From an uncultured Helicobacter sp. (GTDB taxonomy: Bacteria > Campylobacterota > Campylobacteria > Campylobacterales > Helicobacteraceae), in assembly GCA_944323645.1 (NCBI GenBank), contig CALUTE010000003.1, positions 62,001 to 126,000 on the forward strand: a stretch of DNA of 64,000 nt, in the 5' to 3' direction. The notes under the pieces are model-generated. The model did no database searches and had not been told where the DNA came from. It saw only the letters and a program-made list of their open reading frames with translations. How positions within the stretch are numbered: position 1 is the stretch's first letter; each line of letters starts with the position of its first letter. A program made the position numbers and the translations under genes. Positions 46,073 to 55,653 of the stretch are shown piece after piece.

Positions 46073-49000
46073 TATCGCTCGATGTTTTTAATGATTTCAT
46101 CAATCACTATATCTACCGGCGCAAAAGCACGTTGTAGTACCTTTAACGGTGTGCTTAATAAATCTTTAGCTAGACTGATTTGAGTTTGTGGATCTTTCAT
46201 AGTACCACGCACATTTACTTGCGTAGTTACGCGCCCATCTTTTCCAAGCAATAAATACCCAACAACAGGAATCTTGTTTAAAATATTGCTAAGATTTTTT
46301 AATGTTGAGATAGAGAGTCCCATATCAATCTCTTGTGTCTCAAGCTCGATAATACCATTACCCATAACATCAATACTTTTTCCAATGAGTTTTATGGATT
46401 CTAACCCTATGTATTGGGCATTAAGTGAAATTTTAATCTCTCCCTTTTTAATCTCATATCCTTTGGTGCTAAGAGAAGGGCTTCTAAACATTACAAGTGA
46501 AGGAATTGTATCAATAAGACCTATCACATTTTGCACAATTGCAAAGCTTTTAAGTGCTGTATTTTGTATTTTTATTTCACCATTAAAAATATCGTTTTTG
46601 TAGATTCCACTCATTTCAAACAATCCACCTTCAACAACATGTTCGCCAATAACACGATTTAAAAATTCCCCGCTAAAATTCCCCGCTTTAAATAGTACGT
46701 TGCCATGGATAATATCAATATTGGCAATACCATTTTTATATGTGGCATCTGCACTTATACGATCATCACGTATTTTTGCATTAAAATCATCAAAAGGCAG
46801 CACGATACTCTTAAAGAATCCAACCATATTTTTTGCTTCAATGGCAATGATTTTTGGTTTAATACCATTTTGGTGCTCATATCGACGTTTTTGGCGCAAA
46901 AACTCATTTTCTAAAAGAATTTGTTCTTTTGTGAAAACAACCTTTTTTTCATCTGAAGTACTAAAAGCCTCTTGAAATGCTGGAATCTTGCTTGATATGA
47001 TCGCATCGATGTCAATATCTATATCTTTAAAAACAACAAGCGTAGTATTGTCGTATAAATCTAACTGAATAAGCCCATTATCGCTTGCGATATGTAATTT
47101 ATCGCCCTTGTATGTACCTTTGAAAATAAAATCACGCAGGATGTTTTTTTGCTTATCAAGCAAAAAGGAAGGATAGTTATTGATAGCAACTTGAAACTCA
47201 ACATTATGCGCGCTTTTTAGATGAATGTTTGCACTTCCTTGCGAAAGCCCAAGATATTGCATTAGTGGCGAATATGGAGCAAACTTCCCAAAATTCGCAA
47301 TTTTTGCATAGATTCCATCTTCGAGAATCTGCACATTCACATCAAGCATTGGAATGCTAATTTGCATAGTTTGGTTAAAATCCACCTCTAAATCAATTTG
47401 TGGAAGCTGCTCTTTTGTAGCCTTAAATATATCATAAGTAAATTTTTGTTCTTCTTGTTGTTTGATAAGGGCAATAATTTTTTCTTGCATTTCTTGAGGA
47501 CTCATAGGCTTGGTAAAATCTAATACCACTTTGGATTTGGGCTTTGCTTGTGTTAGATTTTTATCGCTTGGCTCTGTAATCTCTACCTCTTGCATACTGT
47601 CAGATTCTGGCTGTTCTTGCGATTCTTGTACTTGGTTAGATTCTTGTTCGTTAGAATCTTGCGTGAGTATACTTGCTTCTTGCTCACTAGATTCTGTAGT
47701 GTGATTGTTGGATTCTGCAGTATTATCATCTTGATTGGAATCTAAAATTGCATCTAGATCTTGAGAATTGTCAATCGGTGTGCTCGGATCAGTGGGGGCT
47801 GATATTCCTTCAAAATCAATGATTTCTTCTGCTGGAGCAGATGTAATATCTGGCTTGTGAATGGTGATTGAGCTTGGTAGTTCTTTGTTTGCTATGGTGC
47901 CAGATTCTAGCTGGTCAGATTCTGCATTGACAGATTCTATGGGTTTTATAGCTGGATTTGCTGGTGCAATAATATCTGGATCTGTGGTGCTTGGTACTAG
48001 AATCTCTGTTGGAGCTGTCGCTTGCGCAGGTTTTTTGGGAGATATAATTGGGCTTGTTGGCTTTGGTATATCTAGGTTTGTATCTGTGGCAAGGCTATTA
48101 TTTTGGGCATAGTGAGAAAGCCGTGGAATCTTAAAAGCAGGCATATAAGGGCGTGCAAGAGAATCTAGTCTAGCCATAGAAAGCTTATTTGTCGGACGCA
48201 AGAGAGATGACTGCTTAGTATGGTTTTCGCTATCTAGATCATCTAAGCGTTTAAAGAGATCTTGGGGGCTTATGAGTCGCTGGTTAATCTCTGGGTTTGT
48301 ACTTATACGCAAAGAATGGACATAAAGGCTTGTCGCAAGCTTTTTATCTAAAAGGTTTAGATGAGATTTTGTATCGATATGAAAGAGATTCTCATAGCTT
48401 GTATTTTGTGTCCATATATCAAGATAGCTTTCGTTTGTGCTAGGATTTATCTTGATAGCAACTTCAGCACTCTTGGTGATAAAATCTAGCCCAAGCGCAT
48501 TGATAATACCATTTTGTGCCTTAATAGAGCCTGCTACAGCTACTTTGGCATCGGGTGCAAAAGGAATGTGAATATCAAGCTGTGCTTTAATATGGGCTTG
48601 GATAGTATCTATGGGAATCTGAATATGATACAATGCAAGCAAATCACGCAAACTCTGTGTATATGACACACTTTCTGATTTAGCATAGATTGAAAGTACA
48701 GGAGTAGCATCAACAATCTTAAACACAAGATTTGAACCATCAAGTTTTGTGGAGTCAAACTGTGGTTTATTCAGCTCCAAATCAATCTGTCGATTTGCGA
48801 TTTTAAGAGTTGCGCTCTGTGCGACAAAAGGTGAGATGCCTTCACTAAGTGTATATTGCGGCTTTGTTACAGAAAGCACTAGGTTGGTATTTTCTAAAAG
48901 GCTTTTTTTAAAATGTCGTTTATTAAGTTGTAGTAAAAAGCTTGCTTTTTTGATCTCTATGGTACTAAAACGTAGCGACTGAAACAACCATTTATCAAGT

Positions 49001-49719
49001 ATTGGCGTAAGATTTGGAGTATTTTGTGCAATAAACGTGCGCACCATATTGATGTCTTGCATTTTGGAGGTGTGAGCTTTAAGCATAAGACGCTTAAAAT
49101 CACTTGATCCTTGTAGAAAAATACGAAAATTATTTGTACTCACTGGTTTTTCTAGATTACTCACTCTCTTAAGCGCTGGAATCACAGAAAGCCCAAAACC
49201 AAATTGTCCATTTGTCATAGAGTAAATGATTTTGCCAGCCACTTGCATATCAGGATTGGCAATATAAAGGCTCTTTATATTAAGCTCGATTTTGTTGTCG
49301 TGATTTTGTACAGCAAAAAGTGCTTGGATTTTAGGAAAAATGAGCGAATAATCTTCGCCATTGTATAATATTGAAGCGTTGTATTCATTGCTTAGGGCTA
49401 TTTTTTTAACAGACAAACGTTCAAAATACACAATGCCCCATAGCGCATATCGCACATAGCTACTAATTTGTTCGGCATCAAGATTAGAATCTTTCTTTGA
49501 CTGCTTATTCATTTTGGCAATAAGGTTGATCTCGTCAATTTCTACAATAAACTTTTTATCGAGTTTTAGGTAGAATCCGTTTATATGAATATCAGCAACC
49601 TTAAAATGCTGTATTTGGATTCCGTGAGAAAGTGTTCTAAAACCAATGATAAGGGCAAAAATGGTAATAAAAAAAATAATAAATGCACTAAATTTTTTTT
49701 TAGATGGGATTTTTCTCAT
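46072..49719 (-). CDS. YhdP/AsmA-like giant envelope protein
   Basis: A protein of 1,215 residues anchored by one N-terminal helix (about 11-28). The body is rich in beta strands with repeated IxxxxG patterns and the C-terminal third reads as the AsmA-like/DUF3971 region (VVGYLLLGKDGRVTTQVNVRGTMKDPQTQ near 1155). Such proteins form long hydrophobic grooves bridging the two membranes and are thought to carry phospholipid to the outer membrane (YhdP, TamB, AsmA). Residues about 565-740 are a low-complexity Ser/Glu/Gln/Pro linker. It is translationally coupled to uvrD, as in H. pylori HP1478-HP1479. Its first 20 codons overlap mltG on the other strand; I see no good Shine-Dalgarno. Confidence 0.82.
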   Translation of the reverse strand: MRKIPSKKKFSAFIIFFITIFALIIGFRTLSHGIQIQHFKVADIHINGFYLKLDKKFIVEIDEINLIAKMNKQSKKDSNLDAEQISSYVRYALWGIVYFERLSVKKIALSNEYNASILYNGEDYSLIFPKIQALFAVQNHDNKIELNIKSLYIANPDMQVAGKIIYSMTNGQFGFGLSVIPALKRVSNLEKPVSTNNFRIFLQGSSDFKRLMLKAHTSKMQDINMVRTFIAQNTPNLTPILDKWLFQSLRFSTIEIKKASFLLQLNKRHFKKSLLENTNLVLSVTKPQYTLSEGISPFVAQSATLKIANRQIDLELNKPQFDSTKLDGSNLVFKIVDATPVLSIYAKSESVSYTQSLRDLLALYHIQIPIDTIQAHIKAQLDIHIPFAPDAKVAVAGSIKAQNGIINALGLDFITKSAEVAIKINPSTNESYLDIWTQNTSYENLFHIDTKSHLNLLDKKLATSLYVHSLRISTNPEINQRLISPQDLFKRLDDLDSENHTKQSSLLRPTNKLSMARLDSLARPYMPAFKIPRLSHYAQNNSLATDTNLDIPKPTSPIISPKKPAQATAPTEILVPSTTDPDIIAPANPAIKPIESVNAESDQLESGTIANKELPSSITIHKPDITSAPAEEIIDFEGISAPTDPSTPIDNSQDLDAILDSNQDDNTAESNNHTTESSEQEASILTQDSNEQESNQVQESQEQPESDSMQEVEITEPSDKNLTQAKPKSKVVLDFTKPMSPQEMQEKIIALIKQQEEQKFTYDIFKATKEQLPQIDLEVDFNQTMQISIPMLDVNVQILEDGIYAKIANFGKFAPYSPLMQYLGLSQGSANIHLKSAHNVEFQVAINNYPSFLLDKQKNILRDFIFKGTYKGDKLHIASDNGLIQLDLYDNTTLVVFKDIDIDIDAIISSKIPAFQEAFSTSDEKKVVFTKEQILLENEFLRQKRRYEHQNGIKPKIIAIEAKNMVGFFKSIVLPFDDFNAKIRDDRISADATYKNGIANIDIIHGNVLFKAGNFSGEFLNRVIGEHVVEGGLFEMSGIYKNDIFNGEIKIQNTALKSFAIVQNVIGLIDTIPSLVMFRSPSLSTKGYEIKKGEIKISLNAQYIGLESIKLIGKSIDVMGNGIIELETQEIDMGLSISTLKNLSNILNKIPVVGYLLLGKDGRVTTQVNVRGTMKDPQTQISLAKDLLSTPLKVLQRAFAPVDIVIDEIIKNIER

Positions 49720-50611
49720 TCTGTTGGCTATCTTTTTTTATCTGGGATTACCTATCGCTAGCACAAAAGTAGTATATGTGCCACAAGGTTCAATAACAAG
49801 TATTATAACATATCTCTCTGAAAATGGCTTTGACATTCACCTCATTGATAAAAACATTGTGCGCTTGCTTGGCACGCCTCAAAGTGGATTGATTGATATG
49901 GGAAGCTTACTAAATGGTACAACAATAGCAAAGGGCGACTTTCTTTATGCGCTCACTTCGGCAAAAGCAGCACAAAGGGATATAACACTAATCCCGGGCG
50001 AAACATTGTATTTTTTCATTCAAGAAACTGCCAAAAAATTAGGGCTCAACGAAGAAAAACTTTGGAGAGCATACCGAAAATATGCGCCCTATGAGGAAGG
50101 CGTGATTTTACCAAATACCTATAAAGTTTCAGACACTATTGATGAAGACAATCTTATGGAATATCTTATTACAAAATCTTTGCAAACTCACAAAGATCTA
50201 GCAAATCAGTTGCTTGGACATTATAATCAGCAGGAGTGGTTTTACTACGTCAGTATGGCTTCCATAGTGCAAAAGGAGGCTGCAAATATACAAGAAATGC
50301 CAATCATAGCCGCTGTAATCTATAATCGCTTACGACTAGGTATGCCATTACAAATGGATGGATCACTTAACTATGGTCAATATTCCCATACACGCGTTAC
50401 ACCAGAACGTATTCGCAATGATGATTCACCCTATAACACATACCGCAATAAAGGTGTGCCACCACTCCCTGTTGGGAGCACAAGTATTGCAGCGATAAAA
50501 GCAGTCTTACAGCCGGCAAATGTAGATTATTTGTACTTTGTACGCACCAAGAATGGAACCCACTCTTTCAGCAAAACCTATAAAGAACATAAAGAAAATT
50601 TCAACAAATAG
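49661..50611 (+). CDS. mltG: endolytic transglycosylase MltG
   Basis: A peptidoglycan-cleaving enzyme that limits glycan chain length, anchored in the inner membrane by a helix (about 13-31). It has about 316 residues. The YceG-type signature is present: SMASIVQKEAANIQEMPIIA near 202, VIYNRLRLGMPLQMDGSLNYG near 225, SPYNTYRNKGVPPLPVGSTS near 253 and DYLYFVRTKNGTHSFSKTY near 287. AAGGG is 5 bases before the ATG at 49661, so I prefer that to the ATG at 49646. Its start lies inside the 5' end of the YhdP-like gene on the opposite strand. Confidence 0.92.
   Translation: MVIKKIINALNFFLDGIFLILLAIFFYLGLPIASTKVVYVPQGSITSIITYLSENGFDIHLIDKNIVRLLGTPQSGLIDMGSLLNGTTIAKGDFLYALTSAKAAQRDITLIPGETLYFFIQETAKKLGLNEEKLWRAYRKYAPYEEGVILPNTYKVSDTIDEDNLMEYLITKSLQTHKDLANQLLGHYNQQEWFYYVSMASIVQKEAANIQEMPIIAAVIYNRLRLGMPLQMDGSLNYGQYSHTRVTPERIRNDDSPYNTYRNKGVPPLPVGSTSIAAIKAVLQPANVDYLYFVRTKNGTHSFSKTYKEHKENFNK
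49693..49701. repeat. T9/A9 tract in the shared 5' end of mltG and the YhdP-like gene
   Basis: Nine T on the plus strand. It is codons 11-14 of mltG (Asn-Phe-Phe-Leu) and codons 7-9 of the YhdP-like gene (Lys-Lys-Lys). A one-base change would put both genes out of frame. Confidence 0.85.
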
Positions 50612-50637
50612 CATACCCTAACAATATAAGGATATCT

Positions 50638-51561
50638 ATGTATTCCCAACCTCTTCTTACAGAATCCAAAATAGCACATACGCTACCAAAGATTCTTTCA
50701 CCTGCAGTGTTTATTGCTGATGCACACTATATGGTAGATTCTACACCAAAGCCAGCGATACTCCGCACCCCATACAATGATAAAGTCGCCCATACGGCTT
50801 CTTTACCCTCAGATACCCCTTGCACATTTGATATTTGCGAACACTCAAATAATGATCAATTTGTGTGGTATCAAAATATTGAACTAGAAACTAGTGTTGC
50901 TCCATATCCTCGCTATATAGGAGAAAATGGCTTGTTAGGTCTGCTTGAACACCTCATCGCTTCACCACCTGCACAGATATTTTTGATGGGAGATATTGCG
51001 CATTTACTGATAGGACACCTGCCAAGCAGTACAAAGCAACATAGAGATTTTCTTGCAATAATCAACAAACTTGCACGCCTATGTGAAGTAGTGTATTTTG
51101 AAGGCAATCATGATTTTGGGCTAGATTCTGCTCTTTTCCCCAATGTAAGAATCTATCCACGCAGTTTGCAGCCTGCTGTTTTTATGTATAATGACAAATG
51201 TCTATTCTTATCGCACGGAGATTATTTTATTGGAACTTTGTATGAAGCATATATACGCACAATGAATGCCCCATTAACACTAAGCCTTCTTAAATTGCTT
51301 GATATCTTGAGTGTTGGATACCTCTACAATGCTATCACAGCTCGTATTAATGCAAAACAAATTTATAATATGCCAATGCCGGATGAGGTGTTTAGGTGGT
51401 TTGCCAACAAGAGAATGCAGTCTTATAAACAATATGCGAAAAGGCTTGGTATAAGTATTCCTTTTGGCGTGATAGAAGGACATTTTCATATCGGTATGAT
51501 GACAAAAAACTTCATTGCACTTCCATCCTTTTATTGCAATCAAAGAATTTTTGTCTTATAA
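50638..51561 (+). CDS. calcineurin-like phosphoesterase, LpxH/LpxJ-type
   Basis: A protein of 307 residues with the metal-binding set of the family: FIADAHYMVD (D-x-H), FLMGDIAHLL (GD), YFEGNHDFG (GNHD), FLSHGDYFIG and GVIEGHFHIGM (GHxH). The insert before the second half is helical and hydrophobic, suggesting membrane contact. Campylobacterota use an LpxJ-type enzyme for UDP-2,3-diacylglucosamine hydrolysis in lipid A synthesis in place of LpxH or LpxI; this gene is a plausible candidate, but other phosphoesterases share these motifs. It starts 26 bases after mltG, so one transcript is likely. Confidence 0.75.
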   Translation: MYSQPLLTESKIAHTLPKILSPAVFIADAHYMVDSTPKPAILRTPYNDKVAHTASLPSDTPCTFDICEHSNNDQFVWYQNIELETSVAPYPRYIGENGLLGLLEHLIASPPAQIFLMGDIAHLLIGHLPSSTKQHRDFLAIINKLARLCEVVYFEGNHDFGLDSALFPNVRIYPRSLQPAVFMYNDKCLFLSHGDYFIGTLYEAYIRTMNAPLTLSLLKLLDILSVGYLYNAITARINAKQIYNMPMPDEVFRWFANKRMQSYKQYAKRLGISIPFGVIEGHFHIGMMTKNFIALPSFYCNQRIFVL

Positions 51562-51636
51562 TCTAAAGCGTTTGTTGTATAGTTTGGTTCACAGTATCAG
51601 TTTTTGCAAGTTCAAGTTATCATTTGGAGCGAGATT

Positions 51637-52587
51637 ATGGCAGATGGTAGTCCTTTAGATTCCCAAATAGAAGGGTTCAATGAAATAGCATTGATTGATT
51701 TTCGAATTTTTGAAGTTCGTGAGGGAGAGGTTTATGAGGGTGTTTATGGCGTGAATGTTGCAAAAGTACAAACAATTATTGAATTTCCTAATGAGCTTTC
51801 TGATCTTCCTGCAAGTCCAGATTATGTGCTTGGGCTTTTTGATTTACGCGGGACGTTTTTACCAATTATTGATTTATCGAAATGGCTCAACATTAAGACC
51901 GATAAAACGGAACGTAAGCATAAAGTCATTGTCTCTGAATTTAATAATATACAAATTGGCTTTGTAGTCGATGAAGTGAAGCGCATTCGTCGTGTAAATT
52001 GGAAGCACGTCGAACCAGCACAATTTAGCTTCTCTGGTACTATCGAGCGTGGAAAAATTACTGGTACAACGCGTATAGAAGATGGGCGAACGCTATTAAT
52101 TTTAGATTTAGAGAGTATTATCGATGAGCTTAATTTCTATGAAAAAAAGGCAGATGAAATCATTGATATTGTGGAAGAACACGAGAAGTTTAGTGGTCTA
52201 GCGCTAGTACTAGAAGATAGTTCTGTGGCTCGCAAAAGGGTTGTCCAAAATCTTCAAGCTATGGGTCTTGAAGTGGTTGAAGCCATTGATGGCGAGGAAG
52301 GTAAAGAAAAAATAGAATCACTTTTTGAACGGTATGGAGATGAACTATCTAAGCATCTAAAAATCATTGTCTCTGATGTTGAAATGCCAAAGGTTGATGG
52401 CTTTCACTTTGCTAATGAAATCAAAAATGATCCAAGATTTTCAAAGATTCCTCTTATTTTCAATTCCTCAATATGTGATAACAATAGTATAGAAAGAGGA
52501 AAAAAGGTAGGTGGCGATGGATACATTGTCAAATTTGATCCAAATGTATTCTATCAAGAGATCAAAAAACTTTTAACTTCAGTGTGA
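51637..52587 (+). CDS. cheV3: chemotaxis coupling protein CheV
   Basis: About 316 residues: a CheW-like domain (about 20-170, ALIDFRIFEVREG, DYVLGLFDLRGTFLPIIDLS) followed by a response-regulator domain (about 190-316) with ALVLEDSSVARKRV, the phospho-acceptor Asp in IIVSDVEMPKVDGF and the lysine in YIVKFDPN, where the usual following Pro is Phe. It couples receptors to CheA and may act as a phosphate sink. Position directly upstream of cheA matches the third CheV of H. pylori. GGAG precedes the ATG at 51637; an earlier TTG at 51604 is unlikely. Confidence 0.92.
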   Translation: MADGSPLDSQIEGFNEIALIDFRIFEVREGEVYEGVYGVNVAKVQTIIEFPNELSDLPASPDYVLGLFDLRGTFLPIIDLSKWLNIKTDKTERKHKVIVSEFNNIQIGFVVDEVKRIRRVNWKHVEPAQFSFSGTIERGKITGTTRIEDGRTLLILDLESIIDELNFYEKKADEIIDIVEEHEKFSGLALVLEDSSVARKRVVQNLQAMGLEVVEAIDGEEGKEKIESLFERYGDELSKHLKIIVSDVEMPKVDGFHFANEIKNDPRFSKIPLIFNSSICDNNSIERGKKVGGDGYIVKFDPNVFYQEIKKLLTSV

Positions 52588-52645
52588 AGTTTCTTAAAAT
52601 TTTGGTAGAATAAGCAAAATCAACAAAATAAAGACGAGGTATTGT

Positions 52646-55006
52646 ATGGATGATATGCAAGAAATAACCGAAGATTTTCTGATAGAAGCGTTTGAAATGG
52701 TAGATCAGCTTGATCAGGATTTGGTCGAGCTAGAGAGCAACCCTGAAGATCTCGAGTTACTGAATCGTATTTTTAGGGTTGCACACACCATTAAGGGTTC
52801 TAGTTCTTTCCTAAACTTTGACATCCTTACAAACCTTACACACAATATGGAAGATGTTTTAAACAAGGCAAGGCGTGGCGAGTTAAAGATTACGCCTGAT
52901 GTAATGGACGTAGTGCTTTTATCTATAGACTTAATGAAAGCACTTTTGCAAGCAATTCGAGATTCTGGTACGGATGCAAATAGTGGGATAGATATTACCA
53001 ATGCCGTACAAAAATTACAAGCAATTTCTGGAAATAGCGGAGGAGAATCCAGTGCTACCACAGAAACAAAATCAGAAGAAAAACCAGCAGAATCTAGCAT
53101 CGCAAAAGATTCTGATAATCCTCTCTCTGATGAGCCAGAAAAAGACTATTCGAATATGAGCGCTCAAGAGGTTGAAGCAGAAATAGAGCGTCTGCTTAAG
53201 AAACGCCAAGAAGCAGACAAACAAATGCGGGCACAAAAAAGGGCAAATGGGCAAGCTGTAGAAATTCAGGCACCAAAGGCACCAGAAGCAGAAACAAAAA
53301 CCACTCCAAGTGCCACAAAACAAGCACAAAAACCCGATGCGAAAAAAGACGATGGCAAGACAGTTGCTACAAGTGTTGAACAAACGGTGCGCGTAGATGT
53401 TCGAAGGCTCGACCATTTGATGAACCTTATTGGGGAATTAGTGCTTGGCAAAAACAGACTCATAAAAATCTATGGAGATGTAGAAGAACGTTATGATGGC
53501 GAGAAGTTTCTAGAAGAACTTAATCAGGTCGTTTCTTCCATTTCAAGCGTTACTACAGATTTACAGCTTGCTGTTATGAAAACTCGTATGCAACCTGTGG
53601 GTAAGGTCTTTAATAAGTTTCCAAGAATGGTGCGCGATCTTTCGAGAGAGCTCAAAAAGAACATTGATCTTATTATTACAGGTGAAGAAACCGAACTTGA
53701 TAAATCAGTTGTCGAAGAAATTGGGGATCCGCTCATTCACCTTATTCGAAACTCTTGCGATCACGGGGTGGAACCTGCAGAAGTGAGAAAATCTATTGGC
53801 AAACCAGAAGTTGGTAGAGTAGATCTAAAAGCCTACAATGAGGGAAATCATATTGTTATTGAGATTGCTGATGATGGAAAGGGGCTTGATGCAGATCTCT
53901 TAAAACAAAAAGCGATAGAAAAAGGACTTTTATCCGAAAAAGAAGCTGATTCTATGAGCGAAAAAGAGGCGTTTAGCATTATCTTTAAGCCCGGATTCTC
54001 CACAGCCAAATCAATCTCAAATGTATCCGGACGCGGCGTGGGAATGGATGTTGTTAAGACAAATGTTGAAAAGCTAAATGGAATCATCGAAGTAGATTCT
54101 GAAAAAGGTGTAGGGACGACATTCAAGCTAAAAATTCCTCTAACGCTTGCTATTATGCAGGCATTGCTTGTAGGAGCACAAGAAGAATACTATGCTATAC
54201 CACTCTCTTCTGTTATTGAAACTGTCAGAATTGGGCAAGATGAGATCTATAGCGTAGATGGTAAATCTGTTTTACGCCTGAGAAATGAAGTGCTTTCTCT
54301 TGTGCGTTTAGCAGATATTTTTGGGGTAGATTCCGTGCTAGAATCAACAAGTGAGGTATATGTGGTTATCATCGCTATTGCTGAACAAAAGATCGGTGTA
54401 ATTGTGGATTATCTCATTGGGCAAGAAGAAGTGGTTATCAAATCACTTGGTTATTATCTCAAAAATACACAAGGAATTGCCGGTGCAACAGTGCGTGGTG
54501 ATGGAAAGATCACATTGATTGTGGATGTAGCTGCCATGATGGAAATGGCAAAAGATATCAAGGTCAGTATAAATGCCGCAATGGAAGAAGCACAAACTGC
54601 AAAAGTTAAATCAGCCCCTTCAGATTATGTTGTCCTAGCGATTGATGATAGCAGCACTGATAGGGCAATTATGAAAAAATGTCTCAAAAGCCTTGGTGTT
54701 ACTGTGCTTGAAGCAAGCAATGGGCTTGAAGGTTTAGAAATTGTCAAAAATGGTGATAAACCTCTTGATGCGGTACTCGTGGATATTGAAATGCCAAAAA
54801 TGGATGGCTACACATTTGCAGCCGAAGTGCGCAAGTATAACAAATTTAAGAATCTTCCTCTCATTGCCGTAACAAGCCGAACTAGCAAAACGGATCGTAT
54901 GCGCGGGGTGGAATCTGGTATGACAGAATACATCACAAAACCCTACACACCAGAATATCTAGTCAATGTTGTCAAGCGCAATATTAATCTCACAATGGGA
55001 GAATAG
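52646..55006 (+). CDS. cheAY: chemotaxis histidine kinase CheA fused to a receiver domain
   Basis: A protein of 786 residues in the order HPt (about 1-110, phospho-His in HTIKGSSSF near 48), a Lys/Ala/Pro-rich linker (about 130-245), dimerisation (VDVRRLDHLMNLIGELVLGKNR), HATPase_c (LIRNSCDHGVEP near 370, DDGKGLDADLL, GRGVGMDVVK near 466), a CheW-like domain (about 500-640), and a C-terminal CheY-like receiver (AIDDSSTDRAIM, Asp in VLVDIEMPKMDGY near 710, Lys in YITKPY). The CheA-receiver fusion is characteristic of Helicobacter and Campylobacter. It is followed by cheW after two bases. Confidence 0.97.
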   Translation: MDDMQEITEDFLIEAFEMVDQLDQDLVELESNPEDLELLNRIFRVAHTIKGSSSFLNFDILTNLTHNMEDVLNKARRGELKITPDVMDVVLLSIDLMKALLQAIRDSGTDANSGIDITNAVQKLQAISGNSGGESSATTETKSEEKPAESSIAKDSDNPLSDEPEKDYSNMSAQEVEAEIERLLKKRQEADKQMRAQKRANGQAVEIQAPKAPEAETKTTPSATKQAQKPDAKKDDGKTVATSVEQTVRVDVRRLDHLMNLIGELVLGKNRLIKIYGDVEERYDGEKFLEELNQVVSSISSVTTDLQLAVMKTRMQPVGKVFNKFPRMVRDLSRELKKNIDLIITGEETELDKSVVEEIGDPLIHLIRNSCDHGVEPAEVRKSIGKPEVGRVDLKAYNEGNHIVIEIADDGKGLDADLLKQKAIEKGLLSEKEADSMSEKEAFSIIFKPGFSTAKSISNVSGRGVGMDVVKTNVEKLNGIIEVDSEKGVGTTFKLKIPLTLAIMQALLVGAQEEYYAIPLSSVIETVRIGQDEIYSVDGKSVLRLRNEVLSLVRLADIFGVDSVLESTSEVYVVIIAIAEQKIGVIVDYLIGQEEVVIKSLGYYLKNTQGIAGATVRGDGKITLIVDVAAMMEMAKDIKVSINAAMEEAQTAKVKSAPSDYVVLAIDDSSTDRAIMKKCLKSLGVTVLEASNGLEGLEIVKNGDKPLDAVLVDIEMPKMDGYTFAAEVRKYNKFKNLPLIAVTSRTSKTDRMRGVESGMTEYITKPYTPEYLVNVVKRNINLTMGE

Positions 55007-55008
55007 CT

Positions 55009-55524
55009 ATGAGTGATAAGATTAGAGATATTTTTGAACAGCAAAAAATGCAAAATGATATGGGTAGAAGTCTCAATGAAGCGCAAGATGATGTAGAGGA
55101 TATTCTACAGGTTATTGGTTTTGTTGTTGGCAATGAAGAATTTGCTGTCCCTATTTTGAATGTCAAAGAGATCGTAAAACCTACAGAATATACGCGCGTG
55201 CCAAGTACTCCCCCCTATGTTATGGGTGTTTTCAATATGCGCGGTAATGTGTATCCACTCATTAATCTGCGTTTGAAGTTTGGATTACCAGCCATTAAAC
55301 AAGATAAAGATACACGTTATTTGATCCTCTATAAGAATGATCAATATATTGGGTTTGTGATTGATAAACTTACTGCTGCTATTACCTTACCAAGTTCTAG
55401 CATTGCACCTGTTCCAGAAACAATTGCTCATCATCAAGCAGGTATGATTGATAGTGTTGGCAAACGCGAGGATCATCTTATCACTATTCTTAAAATAGAC
55501 GCTTTGCTTAAACGCGATTTTTAG
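55009..55524 (+). CDS. cheW: chemotaxis adaptor protein CheW
   Basis: A protein of 171 residues. A charged N-terminal extension of about 30 residues precedes the CheW fold: VIGFVVGNEEFAVPILNVKE, YVMGVFNMRGNVYPLINLR, and GFVIDKLTAAITLPSSS. It links chemoreceptors with CheA. It is the last gene of cheV-cheAY-cheW; its start nearly touches the cheAY stop, so translation is probably coupled. Confidence 0.96.
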   Translation: MSDKIRDIFEQQKMQNDMGRSLNEAQDDVEDILQVIGFVVGNEEFAVPILNVKEIVKPTEYTRVPSTPPYVMGVFNMRGNVYPLINLRLKFGLPAIKQDKDTRYLILYKNDQYIGFVIDKLTAAITLPSSSIAPVPETIAHHQAGMIDSVGKREDHLITILKIDALLKRDF

Positions 55525-55653
55525 GTCGTTTGTCCGGGCTGGACTTTACGATTTTTATCATACTTGATTGCTTTTATCCATATTTAGCTGGTTCTAAGCC
55601 TTTACATAATCTCAAACTATGCAGACCAAATCCCTGCAGAATCTAGTTTTAGT

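Noticed and set aside
49661-50611. Possible loss of the MltG catalytic glutamate (SIVQKEAA versus IVEKET)
   Set aside because: Many family members have Gln at the first position; the later Glu in KEA is the conserved one as far as I can judge, so the enzyme looks intact.
55525-55560. Hairpin GTCC-GGGCT-GGAC after cheW as a terminator
   Set aside because: The stem is only four base pairs and the T-run is not adjacent.
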